From Bacteroidales bacterium (GTDB taxonomy: Bacteria > Bacteroidota > Bacteroidia > Bacteroidales > UBA932): a stretch of DNA of 64,000 nucleotides. Positions 1-8,316 of the stretch are shown piece after piece. Both the position numbers and the translations under genes were made by a program. Each line of letters starts with the position of its first letter. Positions within the stretch are counted from its first letter, which is position 1. The stretch lies in NCBI GenBank assembly GCA_017445755.1, contig JAFSSE010000012.1:1-64000 (forward strand). Direction: 5' to 3'. The notes under the pieces were generated by a model that ran no database searches, had not been told where the DNA came from, and saw only the letters and a program-made list of their open reading frames with translations.

Positions 1-678
1 GCCCGGAACCGTATGAGGGCATACATTGACCTGTATCTGAAGGAGGAGATTATCGAAGAGGCGCTTGTCCAGAATGTGGATGAGTTTGTCCGCTTTATGG
101 AAGTGGCTGCCATCATGGATGGAGAAATCCTCAATTATGAGAATGTAGCCAGTGATTGTGAGGTATCTGCCAATACAGTGAAAGCGTACTATAAGATTCT
201 GGTGGATACGCTTTTGGGATTCGAGGTGCCAGCATACAGGAAGGTCATCAAAAGGAAACTGTACAAGTCGCCCAGATTCTACTATTTCGATGTGGGTATT
301 GCCAATCACCTTACCAAGAGATACAACCTTGCGCCAAAGACGCCAGAGTATGGCCATGCCTTCGAGCACCTTATCATGCAGGAGATTGTTGCCTATCTGG
401 GCTATACGAACAGCGATGAGGAACTGACCTACTGGCACACCTATGAGAACCTTGAAGTCGATGCTGTCATCGGCGATGCCCGCGTGGCCATTGAAATCAA
501 GTCAAAGGAGCACATCGACCTTGATGACAAGAAGGGTGTAACGGAGTTTGCCAAGGAGCATCCGGACACTAAGCAAATCATCGTGTCCAGGGACCGCATC
601 AGTCGCCGCAGCGGTGATGTGGACCTCTACTACGTGATCGACTTCTTCAAAGCCCTCTGGGCCGGTGAGATAATCTGA
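1..678 (+). CDS. DUF4143-family ATPase, C-terminal part (5' end outside window)
   Basis: The frame is open from base 1, so the N-terminal AAA part lies outside the window; 225 residues are visible. They match the C-terminal half of AAA_14/DUF4143 proteins: a YIDLYLKEEI segment, a winged-helix-like middle (SANTVKAYYKIL, DTLLGF) and a PD-(D/E)XK-like end with FEHLIMQEI, LEVDAV and AIEIKSK supplying the acidic and lysine positions of that fold. These proteins are common, patchily distributed accessory genes whose cellular role is poorly known. Codon use is more AT-rich than in the housekeeping genes downstream, consistent with horizontal acquisition (inference). The internal ATG at position 13 is not a convincing start because the family motif already runs across it. 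Confidence 0.85.
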   Translation, partial: ARNRMRAYIDLYLKEEIIEEALVQNVDEFVRFMEVAAIMDGEILNYENVASDCEVSANTVKAYYKILVDTLLGFEVPAYRKVIKRKLYKSPRFYYFDVGIANHLTKRYNLAPKTPEYGHAFEHLIMQEIVAYLGYTNSDEELTYWHTYENLEVDAVIGDARVAIEIKSKEHIDLDDKKGVTEFAKEHPDTKQIIVSRDRISRRSGDVDLYYVIDFFKALWAGEII

Positions 679-880
679 TATGCCTACGCTTTCGAGAAAT
701 GCCGGGCGATCCTCACCACCTCTCCCCGTTGGACAGATGCTGCGCCGTATTAAGAAAACGGCAGTGTTTTAGCCGGTAAAAACCGAGCATTTTTTAGTTT
801 TATTTTCAACACCCGGCTCAATGGGGCATTCCGCCCCGGTCGCGACGCGTCCCTCTGACACTCCCCCGTCCTCTGTAGTT

Positions 881-910
881 CGTGGGCAAAACAAACCGTT
901 TTTGCCCACG
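881..910. repeat. Perfect 11-bp inverted repeat (hairpin)
   Basis: Arms CGTGGGCAAAA (881-891) and TTTTGCCCACG (900-910) pair perfectly around an 8-base loop. The position, 74 bases before the dipeptidase start and about 200 bases after the DUF4143 stop, would suit a terminator-like structure or a protein-binding palindrome. No T-tract follows directly, so an intrinsic terminator is less likely. Confidence 0.6.
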
Positions 911-970
911 AGATTGGGGCTGGCGGCTGAAACGGCTGAACTTTCGGATGACAATTCTGTCTAAAAACAG

Positions 971-978
971 TATATTTG
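971..978 (+). promoter_or_regulatory. Bacteroidota -7 box TATATTTG
   Basis: Exact match to TAnnTTTG, ending 5 bases before the ATG at 984. If used, the transcript would start almost at the start codon. No clear -33 TTG element was identified. Confidence 0.6.
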
Positions 979-983
979 CCATC

Positions 984-1858
984 ATGAAAAAAATATTAAC
1001 CGCGGTCCTTGTCATCGCATCCATCCTCTTATGCCAATCGCCGGCGGACGCATGTACCAATCTTATTGTCGGCAAGAAGGCATCCGCAGACGGCAGCGTC
1101 ATCTGCACTTATAACTGCGACGGCTTCGGCTTTGCCGCTTCACTCGGTTTTTATCGCCCCGGCCGCCATGAAAAAGGCGAGATGATCGCCATACGCCAGG
1201 GCTGGGGACCGGACGCAAAAATCAATTATATTCCCCAGGTGGAATACACCTACGGGGTTGCCGGCCTGGTGAACGAGAAGCAGGTTTCCATTGTCGAGAC
1301 CACATGGAACGGGCGGAAGGAACTCCGCAATCCCGACGGATGGCTGGACTACTTCACGCTGATGAACCTGACGCTCCAGCGGGCGTCATCGGCAAGGGAA
1401 GCCATCGGTATCATGCACTTCCTGGTCCAGGAGTACGGTTACAACTCCACGGGAGAATCTTTTGCCGTCTGCGACAAGGATGAGGCCTGGATCATGGAAC
1501 TGATCGGAAAAGGTCCCGGCAGGAAGGGGGCGGTATGGGTGGCCATGAGACTGCCCGACGACTGTATTACCGGCTATGCCAACTCCAGCCGGATCCGCCA
1601 GTTCCCCCCAGGGCGCTGAATCTTACTGCCGGGGAGCTGTCGGACTACCTCACAGAAAAGACAATCGCCTATACCGACAAGATGATGAAACGCTGGGATA
1701 AACTCGCCAAGCTTCTGATTGTCAAGCATAACGACCAGATCATGCTGCCCTCAAAAGACGGTGAACTCATTCCGGGAAGGCACACTTCACCTGCCTACTT
1801 CCCCGTTTTCATCGATGCCGTCAGGCATCAGACCGGAGACCGGTATGTAAAGCCGTAA
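984..1858 (+). pseudogene. C69-family dipeptidase, internally deleted and frameshifted
   Basis: The start at 984 gives a signal peptide followed by ACTNLIVGKKAS, in which the Cys is the N-terminal nucleophile expected of C69 (U34) dipeptidases after processing. The family pattern continues through GESFAVCDKDEAWIMELIG to about 1607, then stops at 1617-1619. From about 1613 another frame encodes a family C-terminus: a helix with a DKMMKRWDKLAKLL segment, LIVKHND and TGDRYVKP at 1858. Intact members have roughly 530-560 residues; here about 285 remain, so roughly 230-270 central residues are missing at a junction near 1607-1613 together with a frame change. An active product is unlikely. A sequencing error alone cannot explain it because the middle is absent. 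Confidence 0.85.
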
Positions 1859-1875
1859 AAAGCCGGAAGAAAGTA

Positions 1876-4800
1876 TTACCTAACCCGGAAATCGGATCCG
1901 AATACAATCTTCTCCGCAACGGAACGAAGTTTCGCAGCATCCTCCGAAGGGATGTCGCAGTCCGAAGGATGGGCGCCGAAGGGCTCTCCGAAGAGTATCA
2001 GATAGTTGACGCAGGCCTTCAGGTAGGACCCGTAACGGCTTGGATGATAATTGTCGGTATAGAGAAGATAATTGTATGCAGCGCCGAAACCGCCCTCACT
2101 TCGCGCCTTTGCGAAGGCCTTGCCGATCGGAGACAGCCAGTTGATATTGGCGTCAGCCGCGGCGATCTCAGTCGAGCCCTTCCACATCATCTCGTCGAAT
2201 GCGTCGAAGCTCCCAAATCCCAGATAGTTACCTGTCGTCTTATAGGAATATGACCATACGCTCTCGAGAATAATTTCCGCCGAGGGGGACTTTTCCTTTA
2301 CAGCTGCACTCATGCGCCGGGTTAAGGCGAGTATTTCCTCAGGGCTGTACTTCGGGGTCACATCCGCGATTTTCGACGCATCCCCAAGTCCGTATTCAGC
2401 ATGGAAGTAGGAGCCGTCCTGGAGGATCGCCCTGTCATATCCGCCTTCCGCAACGAGCCGCTGCGAGAAAGGAAGGACATCGAGATGGTGCTCGAATTCC
2501 TGGGAACCCTTTACATTGATTCTCACGTCGGTGGCATGGCCTTCCGCACGGCAGATCTGCTTCAGCTTGAAGGCGGAACCATGATAATAGGTAAAGCTGT
2601 TCCCGAGCTGGAGCAGTTTCACCGGCTTCGATTCCTTTGCAGAGACCCCTGGATAAGCGGCAATCTCACAGGCATGATAGGTCATGCAAGGGAGATTTAT
2701 AAAGGCGCTCGGGGAAGGCGTGAGAGCTGAACCGGAACAGTTCACACTCCCGACAGCGCGGACCCTCATCTTGACAAAATCCCCGCTGACCGGCTCTGAG
2801 AGCTGGAAAGTGGTGATATAAGTACGGTGGTTCTTGCTGTCATAATCATAGACGTCGAAGGAATAGTCGGTCCCGTCTTCCGTGGCTTTATACCTCGGCT
2901 GGGCGTTCCAGCTGCCCTTGTCCCAGTATTCGAAGATGAAATACTTCGGAGTCTTGTTATTGTTAGTATTGATTGTCAACATGAAATCGACATCAGTCCC
3001 GGCCGGGAGAGTCGTAACCGGCACGCTGAACTGGATATAGTCCCCGGAGCCCATGTTGCCGACGCTCAGGGTCTGGGTTCCTCCGGGAGCGACCGAAAGG
3101 ACCAGTTCATTCCCGGTCGTGGAGCCGACGGTAATATATCCCGTTCCGGGATTATTTGAAGGGGCATCTGAGGCCGCCACCGTCGCCGCTACGCCTTCCC
3201 TTATCCAGCGTTTCCCGGCTTCATTGCTCTCGGTATAAGTCACCCCCTTTGTAATCTCCCAACGCGCGGGGAAACCGTCCACCGCGGTATAGAGATTATC
3301 CTGGGAGAGGGTCACACTCTTCGTATCTCCGCCCTGCTCGGAGAAGGTCAGCGTTCCGGACCGCTTTTCGGACACATTCCCGTTCCGGGGCTGGACAGGA
3401 ATGGTCACAGAGCGCATTGCAGCAATCTCCGAGGGTATGGAGGAGGTCTTTATCCAGTCGATATCCTTAGCCGAAACCGTTACTGGCTTTTCCCCTGTCG
3501 TTACCCTCAGCAGAGTCTGGGTATAGCCCGACCCCGGGAAACTGACAGCGGTTTCGCTGACAGCAAAGACCCCGGCAGGAAAAGAATCTCCACCTGAAGA
3601 GGCCGGAGCCGTCCCTCCCCCTACAATATTGGATTCATCCGCGGCCTTCCCGTTCACGGTGCCACCATATACACAGGAAGCAATTGTCCCTTCATTATAT
3701 CCGGCCACGGAACCGGCATAATGCTTTCCGGATTCGTCCGCCGTCTTTGTCGTAACCGTGCCTTTCCCGGCTCCGCTCTGCATCGTGGAACTCTGCAGAC
3801 GTCCTATGATTCCGCCGGCGTAAATCTCCGAAGGGACGGAGGTCGCGGTCGTAGTTTCGGCATTGAGGGTGCCGGTAAACTCGTTCTCCGAGAAATAGTC
3901 AATCACTCCCAGATCATAACCCACGATCCCGCCGGCATGCACTATCGCCGGATACGCTGCCTTAGATGCAGAAAAAGCGTTCTCCGCCAGGACTTTACCC
4001 TCATTCCGGTTCCGCTCCAGGGAGGTTACCCCGGATGCCATTCCGACAAGTCCTCCGGCGTTTACCCCGTAGAAAACCGAGGAGGAAGAAGGAGTCTTGT
4101 TGTGGCCCGAAGAAGCGACCTTCATCGATACTTCCCCGGTATTGACATTATCCGTCAAGAAGTTCTCACCGTAAGAAGTCGTCGTCCCTCCAAGAATGCC
4201 GCCAATTACCTGGAAACGCGTGGAGGCATGGGCGCTATGGTCTATCATGACCCGACCTTCATTGGTGCAGTCACTGATCCTCACCCCGTCCCCGCAGCCG
4301 GTAATGCCTCCGACATAGTGCTGATGGACCGCCTCGCTGTAGATATCTCCCCTGTTCGTACACCCATGGACAGTCACTTCCTGCCCGGGATCACCGGAGA
4401 TTTTCCCTCCGATTCCGCCGATGGAGAAGGCGTCGTTCTGGGTCTCTGAATACAGCAGCTCAAGCCGTCCCTCGTTTGTACAGTTATCTATGGAAACGGA
4501 AGAACAGGTGTGATATACTACACCTATGATACCTCCCATTCCGAATTCGCCGCTGTTCCGGCTGGTCATTGAAGCGTGGTTGTGGCAATTTGAAACCGTC
4601 ACCTCCGCAGAAGCGGTATTGGCTCCTCCAAGAATTCCGGCGGCAGAGAGATATTTGTATGTGGACCCCTCCGTAATCGGGTGGTTCTCGACCGTTATGG
4701 TTCCGTAGTTATGGCAGCCGGAAATTGAGTTCTTTCCGGTTGCCCAGGCGGCGATTCCGCCTACACGGCTACTCCTGTTGGACGAAGCGGTAACGGTGAC

Positions 4801-6006
4801 CGGAATGAAATTGGTCAGATTCTCTATATCCGCTCCCGGAAGCGTAACGGGGGCGGTATAGCTCCAGTATGAGGTGGTGGAACTTGTGTTGTAACCACTT
4901 ATGATACAGGATGTTCCATCATATGTTTTCCCGTCCTCGGACCCGAGGATGAGATCATGGATCTCCTTTGAATAGTCCTTCCCGAAGAAACCGAGGTGGG
5001 CAAGGGCCGAAGACTGGATATTGATATGGCTGATACAGTGTCCGTTGCCAAGGAGCTCTCCGGGATAGCTGTCGGTGAGCGGAGTCCACGGTTCGTCCTT
5101 CATATTGATATCACCGATGATTACAACCGTCTCTCCCTCGGGGTCCCAGTGGGCGGAATCACCCCTCCATGCAAGAAGGTCTTCGTAATTCGCAATCCGG
5201 TAGCCCCACTCGAGCCCGGTAAGGTTGAAACTACCGAGAAGCTGTGACCTGCCCCTTACCCTCTCGACTTCAGTTCCGGACGGGCGAGTCCCCTTCCTGG
5301 CGTCTTCCGTGCGGGAGAGCGAGACTTCCACTTCCACCTTTTCGCCGGGAATAACCGGGACATAACAGGTCCCGGGCGTAATGGAGGAGCCGGACGGGGT
5401 CAGAACGATGCAGTCGCTTCCGGCCTCGATGCCGAGGACCTCTCCCGTTGAGCCGTTTACCCTGAACTTTCCGGCAAGGGAGCTACCTTCCTTTACCGAC
5501 AGGGTCGCTCCTTTAATTCCTTCGCCGCTGAAACGAAGCTCCAGAAGCGAACATGCACCATGGAAAACCAGAGTGGAATCCGTCGTCTTTGCAACACAGG
5601 GAATCACCCCTGCCGCCCCGGTTTTCAGATTGGAAGGAAGGGACAGAACGACCTCCCCTTCCGAGAATGATTCCGCAGAAGATGCGGGCCAGACAGCATA
5701 GAAGGGGCCTTTCATCTTGGCTTCACCCTTGAAAACCGCCTTCCCGGAACTGATGGATGAGAGCGTCAATACAGCCGAAGCGTTTTCCGCTCCAAAGAGT
5801 TTTACCTGATCTCCTTCCGACCATGCCGGCATATCCGTAGAAACCGCCTCTGCAAAGGTTGCCGTAAAAGTACAGGCCCCGTCCAGGACAAATTCCGTCG
5901 GAGTCACGACAACCGGTCCGTCTTTCCCGTCATCGACCGGATTTGGCTCACGATGACAAGACAGCGTAAACAAAAGGAGTAAGGGTAAAACAATAAATCG
6001 TTTCAT
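1876..6006 (-). CDS. Giant surface lipoprotein: fimbrillin-like, GLUG-like repeats, BACON-like, SGNH hydrolase (DUF4886-like)
   Basis: 1376 residues starting at the ATG at 6006, which places the lipobox LSC at residues 16-18. Visible order: fimbrillin-like region (about 20-240); about nine GLUG-like repeats (about 420-790) recognised by GCxNxG-type units such as GCHNYGTI, NCTNEGRL, GCTNRGDI and DCTNEGRV alternating with GGIIG/GGILG; a BACON-like beta domain (about 820-905); a beta-rich carbohydrate-binding-like region (about 910-1115); and a C-terminal SGNH-like domain (about 1127-1370) with LGNSFTYY (nucleophile Ser) and the late DNYHPSRYG block (Asp/His). Probably exported and anchored at the surface, where the SGNH domain could de-esterify a glycan while the repeats act as stalk or adhesin. 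Substrate unknown. It is monocistronic, and divergent from msrA. Confidence 0.8.
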   Translation of the reverse strand: MKRFIVLPLLLLFTLSCHREPNPVDDGKDGPVVVTPTEFVLDGACTFTATFAEAVSTDMPAWSEGDQVKLFGAENASAVLTLSSISSGKAVFKGEAKMKGPFYAVWPASSAESFSEGEVVLSLPSNLKTGAAGVIPCVAKTTDSTLVFHGACSLLELRFSGEGIKGATLSVKEGSSLAGKFRVNGSTGEVLGIEAGSDCIVLTPSGSSITPGTCYVPVIPGEKVEVEVSLSRTEDARKGTRPSGTEVERVRGRSQLLGSFNLTGLEWGYRIANYEDLLAWRGDSAHWDPEGETVVIIGDINMKDEPWTPLTDSYPGELLGNGHCISHINIQSSALAHLGFFGKDYSKEIHDLILGSEDGKTYDGTSCIISGYNTSSTTSYWSYTAPVTLPGADIENLTNFIPVTVTASSNRSSRVGGIAAWATGKNSISGCHNYGTITVENHPITEGSTYKYLSAAGILGGANTASAEVTVSNCHNHASMTSRNSGEFGMGGIIGVVYHTCSSVSIDNCTNEGRLELLYSETQNDAFSIGGIGGKISGDPGQEVTVHGCTNRGDIYSEAVHQHYVGGITGCGDGVRISDCTNEGRVMIDHSAHASTRFQVIGGILGGTTTSYGENFLTDNVNTGEVSMKVASSGHNKTPSSSSVFYGVNAGGLVGMASGVTSLERNRNEGKVLAENAFSASKAAYPAIVHAGGIVGYDLGVIDYFSENEFTGTLNAETTTATSVPSEIYAGGIIGRLQSSTMQSGAGKGTVTTKTADESGKHYAGSVAGYNEGTIASCVYGGTVNGKAADESNIVGGGTAPASSGGDSFPAGVFAVSETAVSFPGSGYTQTLLRVTTGEKPVTVSAKDIDWIKTSSIPSEIAAMRSVTIPVQPRNGNVSEKRSGTLTFSEQGGDTKSVTLSQDNLYTAVDGFPARWEITKGVTYTESNEAGKRWIREGVAATVAASDAPSNNPGTGYITVGSTTGNELVLSVAPGGTQTLSVGNMGSGDYIQFSVPVTTLPAGTDVDFMLTINTNNNKTPKYFIFEYWDKGSWNAQPRYKATEDGTDYSFDVYDYDSKNHRTYITTFQLSEPVSGDFVKMRVRAVGSVNCSGSALTPSPSAFINLPCMTYHACEIAAYPGVSAKESKPVKLLQLGNSFTYYHGSAFKLKQICRAEGHATDVRINVKGSQEFEHHLDVLPFSQRLVAEGGYDRAILQDGSYFHAEYGLGDASKIADVTPKYSPEEILALTRRMSAAVKEKSPSAEIILESVWSYSYKTTGNYLGFGSFDAFDEMMWKGSTEIAAADANINWLSPIGKAFAKARSEGGFGAAYNYLLYTDNYHPSRYGSYLKACVNYLILFGEPFGAHPSDCDIPSEDAAKLRSVAEKIVFGSDFRVR

Positions 6007-6039
6007 GGTCATCAGTTTTTTGGTATTTCTGCCAGAGTA

Positions 6040-6047
6040 CAAAAGTA
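6040..6047 (-). promoter_or_regulatory. -7 box (TACTTTTG) for the SGNH lipoprotein gene
   Basis: Reverse complement reads TACTTTTG, matching TAnnTTTG, 33 bases before the ATG at 6006. It lies back to back with the forward box at 6068-6075 in the divergent intergenic region. Confidence 0.55.
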
Positions 6048-6067
6048 AGAAAAATCTATTAAATCAT

Positions 6068-6075
6068 TATATTTG
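6068..6075 (+). promoter_or_regulatory. -7 box TATATTTG for the msrA operon
   Basis: Exact TAnnTTTG match ending 5 bases before the ATG at 6081, the same spacing as at 971-978; a nearly leaderless transcript is possible. Confidence 0.6.
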
Positions 6076-6080
6076 CACTT

Positions 6081-7019
6081 ATGAAAGAACTCTATCTGGC
6101 TGCTGGCTGTTTTTGGGGCGGGGAGAAGTATCTCTCCCTGCTCGACGGCGTAATCGAAACAGAAGTCGGATTCGCAAACGGAAACACCGAAAATCCGACT
6201 TACAGGGAGGTCTATACCGATACGACCGGCTATGCCGAAACCATAAGGGTGGTTTTCGACCCCGAAGTCCTGCCGCTCGAAAAGCTTGTCAGGATGTACT
6301 TCCGGTCCATTGACCCCCTTAGCGTCAACCGCCAGGGAGAGGACGAAGGAACCCGCTACAGGACAGGGGTTTATTATGTCGATGCCGAAGATCTTCCCGC
6401 CCTTAAAGCGGTATTTGCGGAAGAAGAGGCGAAGGCCGGAGCCCCGCTTGCCGTAGAACTGCTTCCCCTGAAGAATTTCTATCCGGCCGACGAGTCCCAC
6501 CAGGATTATCTGGAAAAGAATCCGGGGGGATACTGCCACCTTCCCTTCGCCCTCTTTGAATTCGCATCCTCCGAGGCGGGGAAGAAAAAACGCGCCTACC
6601 GGGAAATCGAAGATATGCTCGCCTCCCTTCTCGAAGGCGAAACCGACCCCGTCGTAAGGATGGCTGAAACCGCGGCGGTGGTCCATGAAAGGATGGGGTT
6701 CTTCTGGACCGGCTTTTACCGTGTCCGCGGGGATGAACTCCTCCTTGGCCCCTTCCAGGGCCCTGTCGCCTGTATTCATATTCCCTTCGGGAAAGGTGTC
6801 TGCGGAACGGCATGGAAGGAAAACAGGACCATTGTAGTCCCCGATGTAGAGGCCTTCCCCGGCCATATCGCATGCAGCAGCCGCTCCAGAAGCGAGATTG
6901 TCGTGCCCCTGCGGGAGAAAGGCCAGGTCGTCGCCGTCCTCGATATAGACAGTACAGAAACAGGAACCTTCGACAGCACTGACGCCCTTATGCTCGAACG
7001 ACTTCTAAGAATTGTATAG
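6081..7019 (+). CDS. msrA: Fusion of MsrA with free methionine-(R)-sulfoxide reductase (GAF)
   Basis: 312 residues with no signal peptide, so cytoplasmic. Residues 1-155 are MsrA: GCFWG with nucleophile Cys10, and YPADESHQDY followed by GGYCH (Cys152, likely resolving). Residues about 175-312 are a GAF-type free Met-R-sulfoxide reductase (YebR/fRMsr): WTGFYRV, LGPFQG, IPFGKGVCGTAW, HIACSSRSRSEI and LDIDS. Its three expected redox cysteines are present at 231, 241 and 265. One chain would therefore reduce S-sulfoxides (free and protein-bound) and free R-sulfoxide. The usual Bacteroidota fusion partner of MsrA is MsrB, which is absent. First gene of an operon, 21 bases before the ACT protein gene. 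The methionine/aspartate-family link to that neighbour is inference. Confidence 0.92.
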   Translation: MKELYLAAGCFWGGEKYLSLLDGVIETEVGFANGNTENPTYREVYTDTTGYAETIRVVFDPEVLPLEKLVRMYFRSIDPLSVNRQGEDEGTRYRTGVYYVDAEDLPALKAVFAEEEAKAGAPLAVELLPLKNFYPADESHQDYLEKNPGGYCHLPFALFEFASSEAGKKKRAYREIEDMLASLLEGETDPVVRMAETAAVVHERMGFFWTGFYRVRGDELLLGPFQGPVACIHIPFGKGVCGTAWKENRTIVVPDVEAFPGHIACSSRSRSEIVVPLREKGQVVAVLDIDSTETGTFDSTDALMLERLLRIV

Positions 7020-7040
7020 CAACTTAGTAACCTTTTGGAT

Positions 7041-8309
7041 ATGGAAACCAGATCTTTCGTCCTCCGGCGCGACAACCACGCCTCCATTGTCAAACTGATC
7101 GGCAGTGACACCATCGCCGTAGTCCGGCCGGAAAAATACGTCGAGAACCTTTTCCGGGAGCTTATCCATCGGACTATCGTAGAGAAAAAAAGCGGGAAAG
7201 CCGAGCTGGAAAGCGTTCTGGACTATTTCCGCAGCATCTCCTCCGAGGCGGCTTACCTTGAAAAAGTGGACGAGTTCGAGCAGATGGTAAAGGCCTATCT
7301 GAGCGAAGGCATGTTCGTATATGCCCCGCTCAGGAGCGTCGAAGACTACCTCCTAGCCCGCTGCGCCCGGCTCTGCGCCGAGGCGGTTGCATGCGGAGTG
7401 AAAGGGAGCAGGGTTATTGACGGAACAGGGCTCGTAGTCTGCCGTCCGGACGGAGTTTTCGACTGGGCCGTTTCCAGGGAAGCGATTAAGAAAAAATGCA
7501 AAAACGGGCTCCTGATCGTCTCCGGCGGCTATGGCCGTCTGGAATCCGGCTACGTTGTCCGGATCGGGAAAGACGGGTCGGACATGCTTTCCTCCCTTAT
7601 CGCATCGGCAATCGGTGCAGACAGGGTGGAGTTCTATGTGGAGACCCCGGGGCTCGGAAACAATGCGAGGATGACATATGACGAGGCGGTCCATTTCCTC
7701 GCCTCCGACAATGCTCCCCTCGACTCCTCCGTCCTCTGGCCCGCGAAGAATTCAGGTATCCCGGTGGTTGTAAAGAGCATCTATGAGCCGGAAAAGAGCG
7801 GAACCCTGATTTCCGCCGAACCCTCCGGCAAGGCGGGCGCACCTTCCGGCATTCTGGTCGATGGGGACGTGGAGCTTGTAACAGTATATGGAACCGGCCT
7901 TCTCGGGAAGGTCGGAATTTCCTCGAACATCTTCTCAAAACTCGGCGAGGCCGGCGTCAACATCCGTTTCATCGCCCAAAGTTCCTCTGAATACAGCATC
8001 AGTTTCGCCGTTCCCTCGAGCCAGGGGGAAGTTGCGGCGAGGACCCTTAAAACCCTCGTCGGGGGAAATCCCATGCTCCCGCTGGACGATGTCATGATTC
8101 TGAACCGGAAAGTCGGCATTGTAACGGTCTATGGATCAAGTATCGCCAATATCCCGGGGGTTTCCGGGAGGGTTTTCTCAGCCCTCGGGGATGAGGGTGT
8201 CAGCATCATCGCCTCCGCCCAGGGCGGAGAAGAGCTCAGCATTTCGGTCGTCGTCGATGAAAAGGACCTTCCGTCAGCCAGAAAAGCCCTTGAAAAACTA
8301 GATAAATAA
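7041..8309 (+). CDS. Aspartokinase-like protein with degenerate kinase domain and two ACT domains
   Basis: 422 residues from the ATG at 7041; a TTG six bases upstream is a weaker alternative. The C-terminal half is a standard aspartokinase regulatory pair: ACT1 about 277-340 (LVTVYGTGLLGKVG, SEYSISFAV) and ACT2 about 357-420 (IVTVYG, ELSISVVV). The amino-acid kinase part is strongly altered. The N-terminal KFGGTS phosphate-binding motif is absent, and the TDVDGVxTADPR region is replaced by ETPGLGNNARM, while IGKDGSDMLSSLIA and MTYDEAV keep the family layout. Catalysis of aspartyl phosphate formation looks doubtful; an amino-acid-sensing regulatory protein or kinase partner is an inference. 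Lies between msrA-fRMsr and the sialate esterase-like gene with gaps of 21 and 7 bases, so it is probably co-transcribed. Confidence 0.75.
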   Translation: METRSFVLRRDNHASIVKLIGSDTIAVVRPEKYVENLFRELIHRTIVEKKSGKAELESVLDYFRSISSEAAYLEKVDEFEQMVKAYLSEGMFVYAPLRSVEDYLLARCARLCAEAVACGVKGSRVIDGTGLVVCRPDGVFDWAVSREAIKKKCKNGLLIVSGGYGRLESGYVVRIGKDGSDMLSSLIASAIGADRVEFYVETPGLGNNARMTYDEAVHFLASDNAPLDSSVLWPAKNSGIPVVVKSIYEPEKSGTLISAEPSGKAGAPSGILVDGDVELVTVYGTGLLGKVGISSNIFSKLGEAGVNIRFIAQSSSEYSISFAVPSSQGEVAARTLKTLVGGNPMLPLDDVMILNRKVGIVTVYGSSIANIPGVSGRVFSALGDEGVSIIASAQGGEELSISVVVDEKDLPSARKALEKLDK

Positions 8310-8316
8310 GCCGTCC

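Larger units (their letters stand above)
679..983. other. Intergenic region with a hairpin and a promoter
   Basis: About 305 bases without a credible gene. The short reverse-strand frames here have no recognisable family features. The stretch contains T- and A-rich tracts around 760-810, the inverted repeat at 881-910 and the -7 box at 971-978 that precedes the dipeptidase remnant. It separates a probable accessory gene from a pseudogene, so it may itself be decayed sequence. Confidence 0.6.

Noticed and set aside
6081-7019. MsrA-MsrB fusion
   Set aside because: The second domain has GAF/fRMsr motifs (FGKGVCGTA, HIACSS) and none of the MsrB zinc or RHCVNS motifs.
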